Assembly: GCA_964632205.1 (NCBI GenBank)
Contig: CAZWBE010000002.1
Location: forward strand, 40,952 to 104,951
Direction of reading: 5' to 3'
DNA from: CALLVF01 sp964632205
GTDB taxonomy: Bacteria; Patescibacteriota; Microgenomatia; UBA1406; GWC2-37-13
Length of the DNA stretch: 64,000 bases
The position numbers and the translations under genes are program-made. Under the pieces are notes generated by a model. It saw only the letters and a program-made list of their open reading frames with translations. It was not told the origin of the DNA and ran no database searches. Below are positions 17,357 through 25,312 of this stretch, piece after piece (the stretch's first letter is position 1; every line of letters begins with the position of its first letter).

Positions 17357-17399
17357 GCGAAAGTTGCCTTTAGCAGGGGATTCTTCGCTTCAATTTTTT
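17355..17399 (+). terminator. Terminator-like hairpin in the tuf leader
   Basis: AAGCGAA (17355-17361) pairs with TTCGCTT (17384-17390), a 7-bp stem with a large loop that contains a small TGC/GCA inner pairing. A long T-rich tract (17393-17407) follows. It lies between the promoter and the EF-Tu start, so it could attenuate tuf transcription. Confidence 0.5.
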
Positions 17400-17440
17400 A
17401 TTTTTTTAATTCAAGTTATAAATTATATACATTTTTAATT

Positions 17441-18625
17441 ATGGCAGAAGGCGTATTTCAAAGAACCAAACCCCATTTAAATATTGGTACTATTGGCCAT
17501 GTCGATCATGGAAAAACTACGCTAACTTCAGCAATACATTATGTTTTATCAAAAAAAGGCTTAGCAAAATTTTTAAAGTACGAGGAAATAGATAAAGCTC
17601 CTGAAGAGAGGGCGCGAGGAGTAACAATCAATCTTCACCACAGTGAGTATGAGACACAAAAAAGACATTATGCTCACATTGATGCTCCTGGTCACGCCGA
17701 TTACATTAAAAATATGATAACCGGAGCGGCCCAAATGGATGGGGCGATTCTCGTTGTTTCTGCCCCCGATGGACCAATGCCTCAGACGCGGGAACATATT
17801 TTATTAGCTCGTCAAGTTAATGTTCCCGCCATTGTTGTTTTCTTAAACAAAGTGGATATGGTAACGGATAAAGAGATTCTTGACTTAGTTGAGATGGAAG
17901 TACGCGATCTTTTAAAGAAATATGGTTTCCCGGGTGACAAAGTGCCCGTAATTAGAGGAAGCGCCACCAAAGCATTAGCTGATGATCCGGAAGCTGTTAA
18001 AGCAATCGAAGATTTAATTGCGGCGGTAGATGAATATATTCCTGAGCCGGTGAGAGCGATTGACAAACCCTTTCTTATGCCAATCGAAGATGTTTTTACT
18101 ATTTCAGGAAGAGGAACGGTTGTTACCGGACGAGTAGAAAGAGGGATAATTAAGATTAACGAAGAGGTAGAAATAGTTGGTTTAAAAGAGACGAAAAGAA
18201 CCGTCGTTACCGGAATTGAGATGTTTAGGAAAACTCTTGATGAAGCTCGAGCAGGAGATAATGTTGGTTTACTTCTTCGCGGAATTGAGAAAGATGATGT
18301 TCAACGAGGTCAAGTAGTTGCTAAACCGGCAACGATAACTCCCCATACAGAATTTGAGGCAGAGATTTATGTTTTAACCAAAGAGGAAGGTGGGCGCCAT
18401 ACGCCATTTTTCAATGGTTATCGTCCTCAATTTTATATCAGAACAACTGATGTAACGGGAGAAATTACTCTTCCGGCAGGGGTAGAGATGGTTATGCCGG
18501 GCGATAATGTTAAAATTACTGGGAAATTAATTTATCCGGTAGCTATGGAGGAAGGATTGAAATTTGCTATCCGGGAAGGCGGTCATACGGTTGGTGCTGG
18601 CGTAGCAACTAAAATCTTGAAGTAA
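17441..18625 (+). CDS. tuf: Elongation factor Tu
   Basis: From the ATG at 17441 the protein is 394 residues, the family's normal length. It has the G1 motif GHVDHGKT (19-26), the switch-I RGVTIN segment, DAPGHADY, NKVDM and the C-terminal beta-barrel domains ending in GHTVGAGV. It delivers aminoacyl-tRNA to the ribosome. An upstream in-frame extension to 17249 is rejected because it crosses the promoter. The start has no Shine-Dalgarno sequence, only an A/T-rich tract. tuf is separated from the usual rpsL-rpsG-fusA genes, which are not in the window, and leads directly into rpsJ. Confidence 0.97.
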   Translation: MAEGVFQRTKPHLNIGTIGHVDHGKTTLTSAIHYVLSKKGLAKFLKYEEIDKAPEERARGVTINLHHSEYETQKRHYAHIDAPGHADYIKNMITGAAQMDGAILVVSAPDGPMPQTREHILLARQVNVPAIVVFLNKVDMVTDKEILDLVEMEVRDLLKKYGFPGDKVPVIRGSATKALADDPEAVKAIEDLIAAVDEYIPEPVRAIDKPFLMPIEDVFTISGRGTVVTGRVERGIIKINEEVEIVGLKETKRTVVTGIEMFRKTLDEARAGDNVGLLLRGIEKDDVQRGQVVAKPATITPHTEFEAEIYVLTKEEGGRHTPFFNGYRPQFYIRTTDVTGEITLPAGVEMVMPGDNVKITGKLIYPVAMEEGLKFAIREGGHTVGAGVATKILK

Positions 18626-18648
18626 TTTAATTATGTTCGCACTTTAAT

Positions 18649-18957
18649 ATGCCGAAAGGAAAAATTAGGATTAGATTAAAGTCATATGATCACCGGTTGA
18701 TTGATGATACTTGTCAAAAAATAGTTGATACCGCGATAAGGACTGGGGCTTCTATAATTGGCCCAATCCCCTTGCCGACTAAAAAAGAAGTCTATGTAGT
18801 TAACAAATCTCCTTTTATTGATAAAGACGCGCGAGAGCATTTTGGTCTAAAAATTCAAAAACGACTGATTGATTTAATTAACCCTACAAATCAGACAATT
18901 GACTCCCTTATGCATCTTGAATTACCGGCCGGTGTTGAAGTTGAGGTAAAAATGTAA
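18649..18957 (+). CDS. rpsJ: 30S ribosomal protein S10 (uS10)
   Basis: This 102-residue protein of normal length opens with KIRIRLKSYDH and carries GPIPLPTKKE (near 39-48), the S10 head-assembly loop, and the HFGLKIQKR segment. It sits 23 bases after tuf. The order tuf-rpsJ matches the classical junction of the str and S10 operons. A new promoter and a terminator-like leader follow before rplC, so S10 is probably co-transcribed with tuf rather than simply heading the downstream genes. Confidence 0.96.
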   Translation: MPKGKIRIRLKSYDHRLIDDTCQKIVDTAIRTGASIIGPIPLPTKKEVYVVNKSPFIDKDAREHFGLKIQKRLIDLINPTNQTIDSLMHLELPAGVEVEVKM

Positions 18958-18972
18958 TTTTTTAAATTCCAT

Positions 18973-19001
18973 TTGACCTGAATCAATTATTGATATATAA
19001 T
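18973..19001 (+). promoter_or_regulatory. Consensus promoter ahead of rplC (TTGACC-17-TATAAT)
   Basis: TTGACC at 18973-18978, a 17-base spacer and a perfect TATAAT at 18996-19001 form one of the best promoters in the window. Transcription should start near 19008, about 85 bases before the rplC ATG. Confidence 0.85.
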
Positions 19002-19007
19002 ATTCCT

Positions 19008-19093
19008 TAAATGATTTATTTCTTGGTTCGCGAAAAGAAATAATTTTTCCGGATTGGAGAGTTTTAAGACCCCAATCTGGGGTCTTTTTTATT
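19008..19093 (+). promoter_or_regulatory. Structured rplC leader with mutually exclusive hairpins
   Basis: Hairpin 1 is a perfect 9-bp stem TTATTTCTT (19016-19024) / AAGAAATAA (19035-19043) with loop GGTTCGCGAA, followed by five T. CCGGATTGG (19049-19057) can then pair with CCAATCTGG (19072-19080), nine pairs with one G-U. That pairing would destroy the terminator hairpin at 19066-19086. This is the arrangement of an antiterminator and terminator switch. The controlling ligand or protein is unknown; a ribosomal protein would be the obvious guess. Confidence 0.65.
19066..19090 (+). terminator. Rho-independent terminator/attenuator directly before rplC
   Basis: AAGACCCC (19066-19073) pairs with GGGGTCTT (19079-19086) around a 5-base loop, with T residues through 19090. 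Only three bases separate the T-run from the rplC ATG at 19094. It can end tuf-rpsJ transcripts and also attenuate those from the promoter at 18973. Confidence 0.85.
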
Positions 19094-19768
19094 ATGTCAG
19101 TAATCCTTGGAGAAAAATCAGAGCAATCACAAGCATTTAATGAAAAAGGAGAAAGAATTCCTATTACTTTTATTAAAACATCTCCTTGTTATCTTATTGG
19201 TATTAAAGAGCCACAACTCCACGGTTACTTTGCCGTTAAGCTTGGGTTTGGTCTGGTTAAGAGAATTAAAAAAACAATTTATGGCGAAATAACAAAGGCG
19301 GGGATAAAAACCCCGCTTCGTTTTTTTAAAGAAATTAGACTGGAAAAATTTGGTGACCGTATAAAAATAATTAAAGAGGAAAAAAAACCAGTTTTATTAG
19401 TTGGCGATAAAAAACTTTTTGTTGGGCAAGAGCTTTCTCCAAGTATCTTATTTCAGAAGGGCGACTTAGTTAATATTTCGGGAATTACAAAGGGTAAAGG
19501 TTTTCAAGGGGTAGTTAAAAGACATGGTTTTGCTGGTGGTCCTCGGACTCATGGACAATCTGATAGAGAACGGGCTCCTGGTTCTATTGGTCAGACAACT
19601 ACTCCAGGGCGAGTTTACAAAGGAAAAAGAATGGCCGGTAGAATGGGAGGGAAGAGAGTTACGGTAAAGAATTTAGAGGTAGTTGAAGTTAGGGAAAACG
19701 GTTTGCTTATAAAAGGATTAATTCCTGGACCAAGAGGTGGCTTTTTAGAAGTTAGAAGTTCAAAGTAA
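19094..19768 (+). CDS. rplC: 50S ribosomal protein L3 (uL3)
   Basis: This 224-residue protein has the L3 core segments VNISGITKGKGFQGVVKRHGF and GGPRTHGQSDRERAPGSIG near residues 130-165, and GKRMAGRMGGKRVTVKN. These form the extension that reaches the peptidyl-transferase centre. It is one of the two proteins that start 50S assembly. It lies immediately behind a terminator-like hairpin and a strong promoter, so its expression, and that of the long gene train behind it, may be set by attenuation. Confidence 0.96.
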   Translation: MSVILGEKSEQSQAFNEKGERIPITFIKTSPCYLIGIKEPQLHGYFAVKLGFGLVKRIKKTIYGEITKAGIKTPLRFFKEIRLEKFGDRIKIIKEEKKPVLLVGDKKLFVGQELSPSILFQKGDLVNISGITKGKGFQGVVKRHGFAGGPRTHGQSDRERAPGSIGQTTTPGRVYKGKRMAGRMGGKRVTVKNLEVVEVRENGLLIKGLIPGPRGGFLEVRSSK

Positions 19769-19799
19769 AAAATTAAAAATTGAGATTAAAAATTTAACT

Positions 19800-20516
19800 A
19801 TGAGAGAAAAGACTAAGAAAACGGAGCAAGTAAATGATAAGAAAGTGGAAAAATTAATCAAAAAAACTTCTCCCTTTGAAGTTCCAGTTTATAACTTAAG
19901 TGGTAAAGAGGAGAAAAGAGTTCTCTTATCTAAAGATATTTTCTCAGTGACGGCTCATCCTAAATTAATTGCTCAGGCTATTCGGGTATATTTAGCAAAC
20001 CGAAGACAGAACACGGTTTCAACCAAAACGAGAGCAGAGGTATCCGGATCGACGAAAAAAATATATCGACAAAAAGGTACAGGAAGAGCTCGTCATGGAG
20101 ACATAAAAGCGCCTATTTTTGTTGGAGGAGGAGTAGTTGGTGGTCCTAAACCAAAAGATCAACGCCTTTCTTTAACAAAAAAACAAAAACGCAAAGCTCT
20201 TTTTGCCGCTTTAACCTTGAAGTTAAAAGAAAATAATCTTTTTGTCCTTTCTTCTGATGTTTTAAAAATTACTCCCAAGACGAAAATTATGATTAAATTT
20301 TTAGAAACTCTTAAATTTTACTCTCAAAAAATATTATTTGTTTTTCTCAAAATCGAAAGAAACAATTTTATTTTAGCTTCACGAAATATTCCTAAAGTTT
20401 CTTTTGTTGAGGTTAAATCTTTAAATGCATACCAAATTCTAAACCACGACAAAATTGTTTTTTTTGAAGAGTCATTATCCGTTTTACAAAAAAATTTTTT
20501 GAGAGATGAAAATTAA
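19800..20516 (+). CDS. rplD: 50S ribosomal protein L4 (uL4)
   Basis: This 238-residue protein carries the exit-tunnel loop signature TKTRAEVSGSTKKIYRQKG and GTGRARHGDIKAPIFVGGG near residues 80-115, characteristic of L4. The N-terminus has an extra charged stretch of about 25 residues before FEVPVYNLSG. In E. coli, L4 also represses its own operon by binding the S10 leader. Whether it acts on the leader ahead of rplC here is untested. The 3' end overlaps rplW by 11 bases. Confidence 0.95.
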   Translation: MREKTKKTEQVNDKKVEKLIKKTSPFEVPVYNLSGKEEKRVLLSKDIFSVTAHPKLIAQAIRVYLANRRQNTVSTKTRAEVSGSTKKIYRQKGTGRARHGDIKAPIFVGGGVVGGPKPKDQRLSLTKKQKRKALFAALTLKLKENNLFVLSSDVLKITPKTKIMIKFLETLKFYSQKILFVFLKIERNNFILASRNIPKVSFVEVKSLNAYQILNHDKIVFFEESLSVLQKNFLRDEN

Positions 20517-20793
20517 TGAGGTGATATTAGCGCCAGTTTTAACAGAAAAGGTTACCAATCTAACTAAGAATAAAGTATATGTTTTTAAAGTAAATAAAGC
20601 AGCTAATAAATTTCAGGTAAAAGAGGTGTTGGAAAAAATTTATCGAATAAAGGTAGGCAAAATTAGAATGCAAATTCGTAAAGGAAAGAATAAGAGAGTG
20701 GGTAAAAGGCGTTTATCTAAAAAGCTACCCGATGAAAAAATTGCTTATGTTTCAGTGATTGAGGGGAAAATAGATCTTTTTCCTCAAAGTTAA
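20506..20793 (+). CDS. rplW: 50S ribosomal protein L23 (uL23)
   Basis: This 95-residue protein opens with ILAPVLTEKVTNL and continues with YVFKVNKAANKFQVKEVLEKIYRIKV, the standard L23 fold near the exit tunnel where signal recognition particle and trigger factor dock. Length is normal. It overlaps the end of rplD by 11 bases, which suggests translational coupling. Confidence 0.94.
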   Translation: MKINEVILAPVLTEKVTNLTKNKVYVFKVNKAANKFQVKEVLEKIYRIKVGKIRMQIRKGKNKRVGKRRLSKKLPDEKIAYVSVIEGKIDLFPQS

Positions 20794-20807
20794 CCGATTT
20801 TTAATAT

Positions 20808-21581
20808 ATGAGTAAACAAGAGAAAGGGAAAAATTTTAAACCAGAAAAAAGCTTGATAAAGATGTTAAAAAAACACGCTGGTAGAGATGCGAGTGGTTCA
20901 ATTTCTGTTCGCCATCGAGGAGCAAGGCAAAAAAGATACTATCGTCTTATTGATTTCAAAAGAGATAAAAAAGATATTAAAGCCAAAGTATTAAGGATTG
21001 AAAAAGATCCTAATCGTAATGCTTATATTGCCCTTGTTCAATATGAAGACGGAGAATTGAGATATATTCTTCAACCGGTGGGTTTAAAGGAGGGAGATAC
21101 AATCATAGCGGGAGAGGAAGTTGAAATAAAACCAGGAAACGCCTTGCCGTTAAAGAATATTCCTATTGGAATTACCATTCACAATATTGAGTTATATCCG
21201 GGAAAAGGAGGTCAAGTTGCTAGAGGTGCGGGAACATCAGCTTCTGTTTTGGCGAAAGAAGATAAATATGTTCACCTTAAACTTCCTTCAGGAGAAGTAA
21301 GGAAATTTTTAGGAGAATGTTACGCCACCGTTGGTCAGGTAGGTAATATTGATCATAAAGAAGAAATAATCGGCAAGGCGGGAAGAAAAATTCTCATGGG
21401 AATTCGTCCAACCGTCCGGGGAACGGCTCAAAATCCTCGTAGTCATCCTCATGGAGGTGGAGAGGGAAGAAGCGGGGAAGGTATGCACCCGAAGACTCCC
21501 TGGGGAAAAAAGGCTCGGGGGGTTAAAACAAGAAAGAAAAATAAATGGAGTGATAAATTAATAATAAAAAAAAGAAAATAA
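20808..21581 (+). CDS. rplB: 50S ribosomal protein L2 (uL2)
   Basis: This 257-residue protein contains GRDASGSISVRHRGARQKRYYR near the start. The essential SHPHGGGEGRSGEGMHPKTPWGKKARG region lies near 211-236, including the histidine implicated in peptidyl-transfer support. It is about 15-20 residues shorter than the usual 275, mostly at the N-terminus. In most bacteria rpsS follows directly. Here rplV follows after 29 bases and rpsS lies about 3.7 kb further on. Confidence 0.96.
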   Translation: MSKQEKGKNFKPEKSLIKMLKKHAGRDASGSISVRHRGARQKRYYRLIDFKRDKKDIKAKVLRIEKDPNRNAYIALVQYEDGELRYILQPVGLKEGDTIIAGEEVEIKPGNALPLKNIPIGITIHNIELYPGKGGQVARGAGTSASVLAKEDKYVHLKLPSGEVRKFLGECYATVGQVGNIDHKEEIIGKAGRKILMGIRPTVRGTAQNPRSHPHGGGEGRSGEGMHPKTPWGKKARGVKTRKKNKWSDKLIIKKRK

Positions 21582-21610
21582 AATTATTTAATAATTTTTT
21601 TAATTTAAGA

Positions 21611-22009
21611 ATGGAAAGTCGAACTTATATTAAAAATATCAGAATTTCACCGAAAAAACTGCGATTTTTATTACCAGAGATTAAGAAAATGAAACCAGTT
21701 GAAGCACTTGATTACTTATTTTACACTCCTAAAAAAACAGCAAAAATTTTTTATAAAGCAATTAAGTCAGCTTTAAATAACGCTAAAAATGTTTTGAAAA
21801 CTGATGAAGGTTTTTTAAAATTTAAACTTTTGACGGTTGAAGAGGGATCAAGATTGAAGCGTTATCGTCCTGGAGGCAGAGGGACGGTTAAGCCCATCGT
21901 TAAAAGGATGGCCCATATAAGAATCATTCTTGAAATGGAAAATAAAGATAAAAATCAAAATTCTAAATCCGAAAGAAGAGAAAAATCTAAGTTACCAAAA
22001 ATTCAATAG
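21611..22009 (+). CDS. rplV: 50S ribosomal protein L22 (uL22)
   Basis: This 132-residue protein begins YIKNIRISPKKLRFLLPEI and has the exit-tunnel hairpin region GSRLKRYRPGGRGTVKPIVKRMAHIRIIL, both diagnostic of L22. The last 20 residues are charged and probably disordered (KDKNQNSKSERREK). It follows rplB directly because rpsS has been moved. Confidence 0.95.
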   Translation: MESRTYIKNIRISPKKLRFLLPEIKKMKPVEALDYLFYTPKKTAKIFYKAIKSALNNAKNVLKTDEGFLKFKLLTVEEGSRLKRYRPGGRGTVKPIVKRMAHIRIILEMENKDKNQNSKSERREKSKLPKIQ

Positions 22010-22091
22010 CTGAAAAGTTTTACTGGTTGAGTTTTAGAAATTTAGAGATTTTTCTTGATTTTAAGTTAAGGATTTTAAATTTGTTAAAAAT

Positions 22092-22739
22092 ATGGGACAG
22101 AAAGTTCATCCAAAAGGATTTCGATTGGGGATCTTATATAATTGGAGTTCTCGATGGTTTTTTTCTAATAAAAAAACTTATAGAGAAAAATTACATTCAG
22201 ATATTAATATTCGCAAGATACTAATGGAGAAATTAAGCTTTGCCGCCGTAACTCAAATAGATATTGAGCGGGCGATTAATAAGATTATGGTAATTATTTA
22301 TTCAGTGAAACCAGGGATGATTATTGGTCGAGGTGGTAAAGGCTTAGAAGAAGTAAAAAAATATATTTCTTCTTGTTTAGAAGTTAAAAATAAGGTTAAA
22401 AAACATAAAGAATTGAAAGTTGACTTAAAAATAGAACCAATTAAAAAACCATATCTTAGTGCCTATTATGTCGCTCAATCAATTGCAGAGAAATTAGTAA
22501 GAAATTTTCCTCACCGGGCAGTAGTCCATAATATGATGGAGAGAGTAATGGAAGCAGGAGCGAAAGGGGTAAAAATTCAACTAGGAGGAAGGATTGCCGG
22601 AGCGGAAATTTCAAGAAGAGAAAAATATTTTCAGGGAACGGTCCCGACATCAACGATAAGAGCCGACATTGATTTTGCTAAATTTCCCGCCTTGACTAAG
22701 TCTGGTTATGTGGGAGTTAAAGTGTGGATATGTAAATAA
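22092..22739 (+). CDS. rpsC: 30S ribosomal protein S3 (uS3)
   Basis: This 215-residue protein starts MGQKVHPKGFRLG, has the KH-domain motif MIIGRGGKGLEEVKKYI near 76-92, and ends with the S3 C-terminal domain (GRIAGAEISRREKY, GTVPTSTIRADIDF). It forms part of the mRNA entry channel and its helicase activity. An 82-base A/T-rich spacer separates it from rplV, with no recognisable ribosome-binding site. Confidence 0.96.
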   Translation: MGQKVHPKGFRLGILYNWSSRWFFSNKKTYREKLHSDINIRKILMEKLSFAAVTQIDIERAINKIMVIIYSVKPGMIIGRGGKGLEEVKKYISSCLEVKNKVKKHKELKVDLKIEPIKKPYLSAYYVAQSIAEKLVRNFPHRAVVHNMMERVMEAGAKGVKIQLGGRIAGAEISRREKYFQGTVPTSTIRADIDFAKFPALTKSGYVGVKVWICK

Positions 22740-22764
22740 AAATTAATAGAAAAAGGAGCAAAAC

Positions 22765-23175
22765 ATGTTAGTGCCAAAAAGACAAAAATATCGGAAGCAA
22801 TTCAGAGGAAGGTGGAGAAAAATAGCGATAAAAGGAGAAAAGCTAACTTTTGGCAGTTTCGGATTAAAGAGTCTTGATCCTGGTTGGATAAAAGATCGTC
22901 AAGTAGAAGCGGCCCGGGTTATATTGGCACGAGCAACAAGAAAAGCAGGAAAGTTTTGGATTCGTATTTTTCCTGATAAACCATATAGTAAAAAACCACC
23001 CGAGGTCACTATGGGCGCAGGAAAAGGAGATATTGCTTTTTTTGTGGCTTCGGTATCGCCGGGAAGGATTTTGTTTGAAATCGATGGTTTAAGTAAAGAG
23101 GAAAGTTTTACTGTCTTGAAAAATGTTGCTTCAAAATTGTCAGTTAGAACTAAAATTGTTAGCAAAGAGTTATGA
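22765..23175 (+). CDS. rplP: 50S ribosomal protein L16 (uL16)
   Basis: This 136-residue protein has MLVPKRQKYRKQFRGRW at the start and GKFWIRIFPDKPYSKKPPEVTMGAGKGDIAFFVASV in the middle, the L16 signature next to the tRNA-binding A and P sites. It is one of the few genes here with a true Shine-Dalgarno sequence: AAGGAG at 22753-22758, six bases before the ATG. The stop overlaps the rpmC start. Confidence 0.96.
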   Translation: MLVPKRQKYRKQFRGRWRKIAIKGEKLTFGSFGLKSLDPGWIKDRQVEAARVILARATRKAGKFWIRIFPDKPYSKKPPEVTMGAGKGDIAFFVASVSPGRILFEIDGLSKEESFTVLKNVASKLSVRTKIVSKEL

Positions 23176-23384
23176 AAAAAATAACCAGAGAATATAAAGG
23201 AAAGACAACAAGTGAGTTAGAAAGAGAAGCGCAGAGACTAAGACAGGAAATTGCTAAATTAAAATTAGAAGTAAAAATTAATCCGCCAAAAGATACTAAT
23301 CTTTTAATAAAAAAAAGGAAAGAGTTAGCTATAATTTTAACCCTAATTTCTGAGAAAAGACAAATCGAAGAAATTAATAAATAA
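23172..23384 (+). CDS. rpmC: 50S ribosomal protein L29 (uL29)
   Basis: This 70-residue, two-helix protein matches L29 in size, in charge pattern (LEREAQRLRQEIAKLKLEVKI) and in position between rplP and rpsQ. It overlaps the end of rplP by 4 bases (ATGA). It lies near the tunnel exit next to L23. Confidence 0.9.
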   Translation: MKKITREYKGKTTSELEREAQRLRQEIAKLKLEVKINPPKDTNLLIKKRKELAIILTLISEKRQIEEINK

Positions 23385-23449
23385 AATTATTAAGTTAAAA
23401 ATTAAAATAAATTTGTAATAAAAATTTGAATAAAAAATTAAACAAAATT

Positions 23450-23728
23450 ATGAAAAAAACATTAATTGGTAGGGTAGTCTCAACAAAAATGCAAAAAACA
23501 GTTACTGTGGAAGTAGAGCAAAAATTTAGTCATCCACTTTATAAGAAGGTAGTCGTTAGACATAAAAAATATAAAGCTCACAATGAAAAATTTGAGTTAA
23601 AAGACGGCGATTGGGTAAAGATTGAGGAATCAAGACCCATATCAAAGGAAAAACATTTTATCGTCAAAGAGAGAGTTTTAAAAGTTGGTGTGCAAAATTC
23701 CAAATTAAAACTTAAATCTAAAAATTAG
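23450..23728 (+). CDS. rpsQ: 30S ribosomal protein S17 (uS17)
   Basis: From the ATG at 23450 the protein is 92 residues and starts MKKTLIGRVVSTKMQKTVTV, the usual S17 N-terminus. An alternative start at 23426 adds eight residues (MNKKLNKI) not typical of the family. The OB fold continues with HPLYKKVVVRHKKYKAHNE and GDWVKIEESRPISKEKHF. It binds 16S rRNA early in 30S assembly. Confidence 0.94.
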   Translation: MKKTLIGRVVSTKMQKTVTVEVEQKFSHPLYKKVVVRHKKYKAHNEKFELKDGDWVKIEESRPISKEKHFIVKERVLKVGVQNSKLKLKSKN

Positions 23729-23796
23729 ATAGATAAAAAAACTAGTTTTTAGATTTTTAATCTAAGTCTTAAATTTAGGTTTCAAATAATTATATT

Positions 23797-24171
23797 ATGT
23801 TACAGTTAAGATCAATTTTAAACGTTGCTGACAATACAGGAGCCAAAAAGGTAATGTTAATCGGATTGCCAAAATCCGGTAATCGTCGGATAGCTTACTT
23901 GGGAGATGTAATAAAAGTAGTTGTGAAAGAAGCAATTCCTTACGCTCAGGTTAAAAAAGGAGAGATGTGTTCAGCGGTTATTGTTAGGACAAAAAAAGAA
24001 TACAGGCGAACTGATGGCAGTTATATTCGTTTTGATGATAATGCTTGTATTATTTTAGCTTCCGCCACTGGACGTGATCCAAAGGGGACGAGAATTTTTG
24101 GACCGATAGCTTATGAGGTAAAAGACAGAGGATTTACTAAAATTGCTAGTTTAGCGGAGGAATTATATTAA
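23797..24171 (+). CDS. rplN: 50S ribosomal protein L14 (uL14)
   Basis: This 124-residue protein of normal length opens MLQLRSILNVADNTGAKKVM. It includes VIVRTKKEYRRTDGSYIRFDDNACIIL and GTRIFGPIAYEVKDRGFTKI, which are characteristic of L14 at the subunit interface. It follows rpsQ after 68 A/T-rich bases. Confidence 0.97.
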   Translation: MLQLRSILNVADNTGAKKVMLIGLPKSGNRRIAYLGDVIKVVVKEAIPYAQVKKGEMCSAVIVRTKKEYRRTDGSYIRFDDNACIILASATGRDPKGTRIFGPIAYEVKDRGFTKIASLAEELY

Positions 24172-24204
24172 ATATTAATTTTTTTACAAATCAATTTAAA
24201 AATT

Positions 24205-24510
24205 ATGAAAGTTAGAAAAGGAGATAAAGTCAAAGTGATTTATGGTAAAGATAAAGGAAGAGAAGGCGTAGTAGAGCGGATTTATCGAAAAAGTAATAAA
24301 ATCTTAGTTCCTGGTATTAATATTTTTAAAAAACATGTAAAGAAAAATGAAAAAATGCCTCAAGGTGGTATTGTTGAAATACCACGGCCTTTAGACGTTT
24401 CCAAAGTGATGATAATTTGTCCAAAATGCAAAAGACCTACAAGAATTAGTTATAATTTCGAAGACAAAAAAAAATTTAGAGTTTGTAAAAAGTGTAAAAG
24501 TAGAATTTAG
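24205..24510 (+). CDS. rplX: 50S ribosomal protein L24 (uL24)
   Basis: This 101-residue protein has the KOW motif VRKGDKVKVIYGKDKGREGVV at the start and INIFKKHVKKNEKMPQGGIVE in the middle. The C-terminus carries two CxxC pairs (CPKCKRP and CKKC), probably a small zinc-binding knuckle. L24 is one of the two assembly initiators of the 50S subunit. Confidence 0.95.
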   Translation: MKVRKGDKVKVIYGKDKGREGVVERIYRKSNKILVPGINIFKKHVKKNEKMPQGGIVEIPRPLDVSKVMIICPKCKRPTRISYNFEDKKKFRVCKKCKSRI

Positions 24511-24547
24511 TGTTAATATGAGATAAGTTCGATATATAAACCTAAAT

Positions 24548-25093
24548 ATGCCATTCAGAGATTTTTATAATAAACAATTAAGACCTAAAGCAATGGCAGT
24601 AATGAAGTTAGGCAACTTAATGGAAGTGCCAAAAGTGGTGAAGATCGTTGTTAATGTTGGAGCTGGAGAAGCTGTTAGTAACAAAGACGTTCTTGAAAAA
24701 ATTCAAGAACAATTAGCAATAATTACGGGTCAGAAGCCAGTTATTACCAAGGCCCGTAAATCGATTTCCGCTTTTAAAATTCGAAAGGGTATGCCTATTG
24801 GAGTTAAAGTTACCTTACGGGGAAAATTAATGGAAAGTTTTTTAGAAAAGATAATTAAGATTATTATCCCAAGGCTTAAAGACTTCAGAGGAATTTCTGA
24901 GAGAAGCGTCGACAAAGAGGGTAATTTGAATCTTGGATTTAAAGAACAAACGATTTTTCCTGAGATAGATTTTGACAAAATTGATAAAATAAGAGGATTA
25001 GAAGTAACAATAGTTACTAATGCTAGAGATTACGAAAAAGGAAAAAAGTTTTTTGAGTTAATGGGAATACCTTTTAGAAAAATTAAAAATTAA
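24548..25093 (+). CDS. rplE: 50S ribosomal protein L5 (uL5)
   Basis: This 181-residue protein has NVGAGEAVSNKDVLEKI near residue 37, TGQKPVITKARKSISAFKIRKGMPIG near 59-84, and FPEIDFDKIDKIRGLEVTIVTNA near 138-160. These are the usual L5 landmarks for binding 5S rRNA and the P-site tRNA. Length is normal. Confidence 0.97.
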   Translation: MPFRDFYNKQLRPKAMAVMKLGNLMEVPKVVKIVVNVGAGEAVSNKDVLEKIQEQLAIITGQKPVITKARKSISAFKIRKGMPIGVKVTLRGKLMESFLEKIIKIIIPRLKDFRGISERSVDKEGNLNLGFKEQTIFPEIDFDKIDKIRGLEVTIVTNARDYEKGKKFFELMGIPFRKIKN

Positions 25094-25110
25094 AGATTAA
25101 AAGAAAATAA

Positions 25111-25296
25111 ATGGCAAAAAAGTCTGATGAGGTTAAATTTCTAAAAAAACAAAAATATCAAGTTCGATATCGTAATCGTTGTCCTTATTGTGGTCGAGCT
25201 AGAGGTTTTTTGAGGCGTTTTGGTATGTGTCGGATTTGTTTTCGAGAGAAAGCATTGCAAGGAGAAATTCCTGGAGTAAGAAAAATATCATGGTAA
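25111..25296 (+). CDS. rpsN: 30S ribosomal protein S14, zinc-binding type (uS14)
   Basis: This 61-residue protein has RCPYCGRARGF and MCRICFRE, the two CxxC pairs of the short zinc-containing form of S14, and ends in GEIPGVRKISW as expected. It lies between rplE and the relocated rpsS. Confidence 0.96.
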   Translation: MAKKSDEVKFLKKQKYQVRYRNRCPYCGRARGFLRRFGMCRICFREKALQGEIPGVRKISW

Positions 25297-25312
25297 GTTT
25301 TATAAAATTCTT

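Noticed and set aside
17249..17440. N-terminal extension of EF-Tu by 64 residues
   Set aside because: It crosses the tuf promoter and leader hairpin. The family starts at the ATG at 17441.
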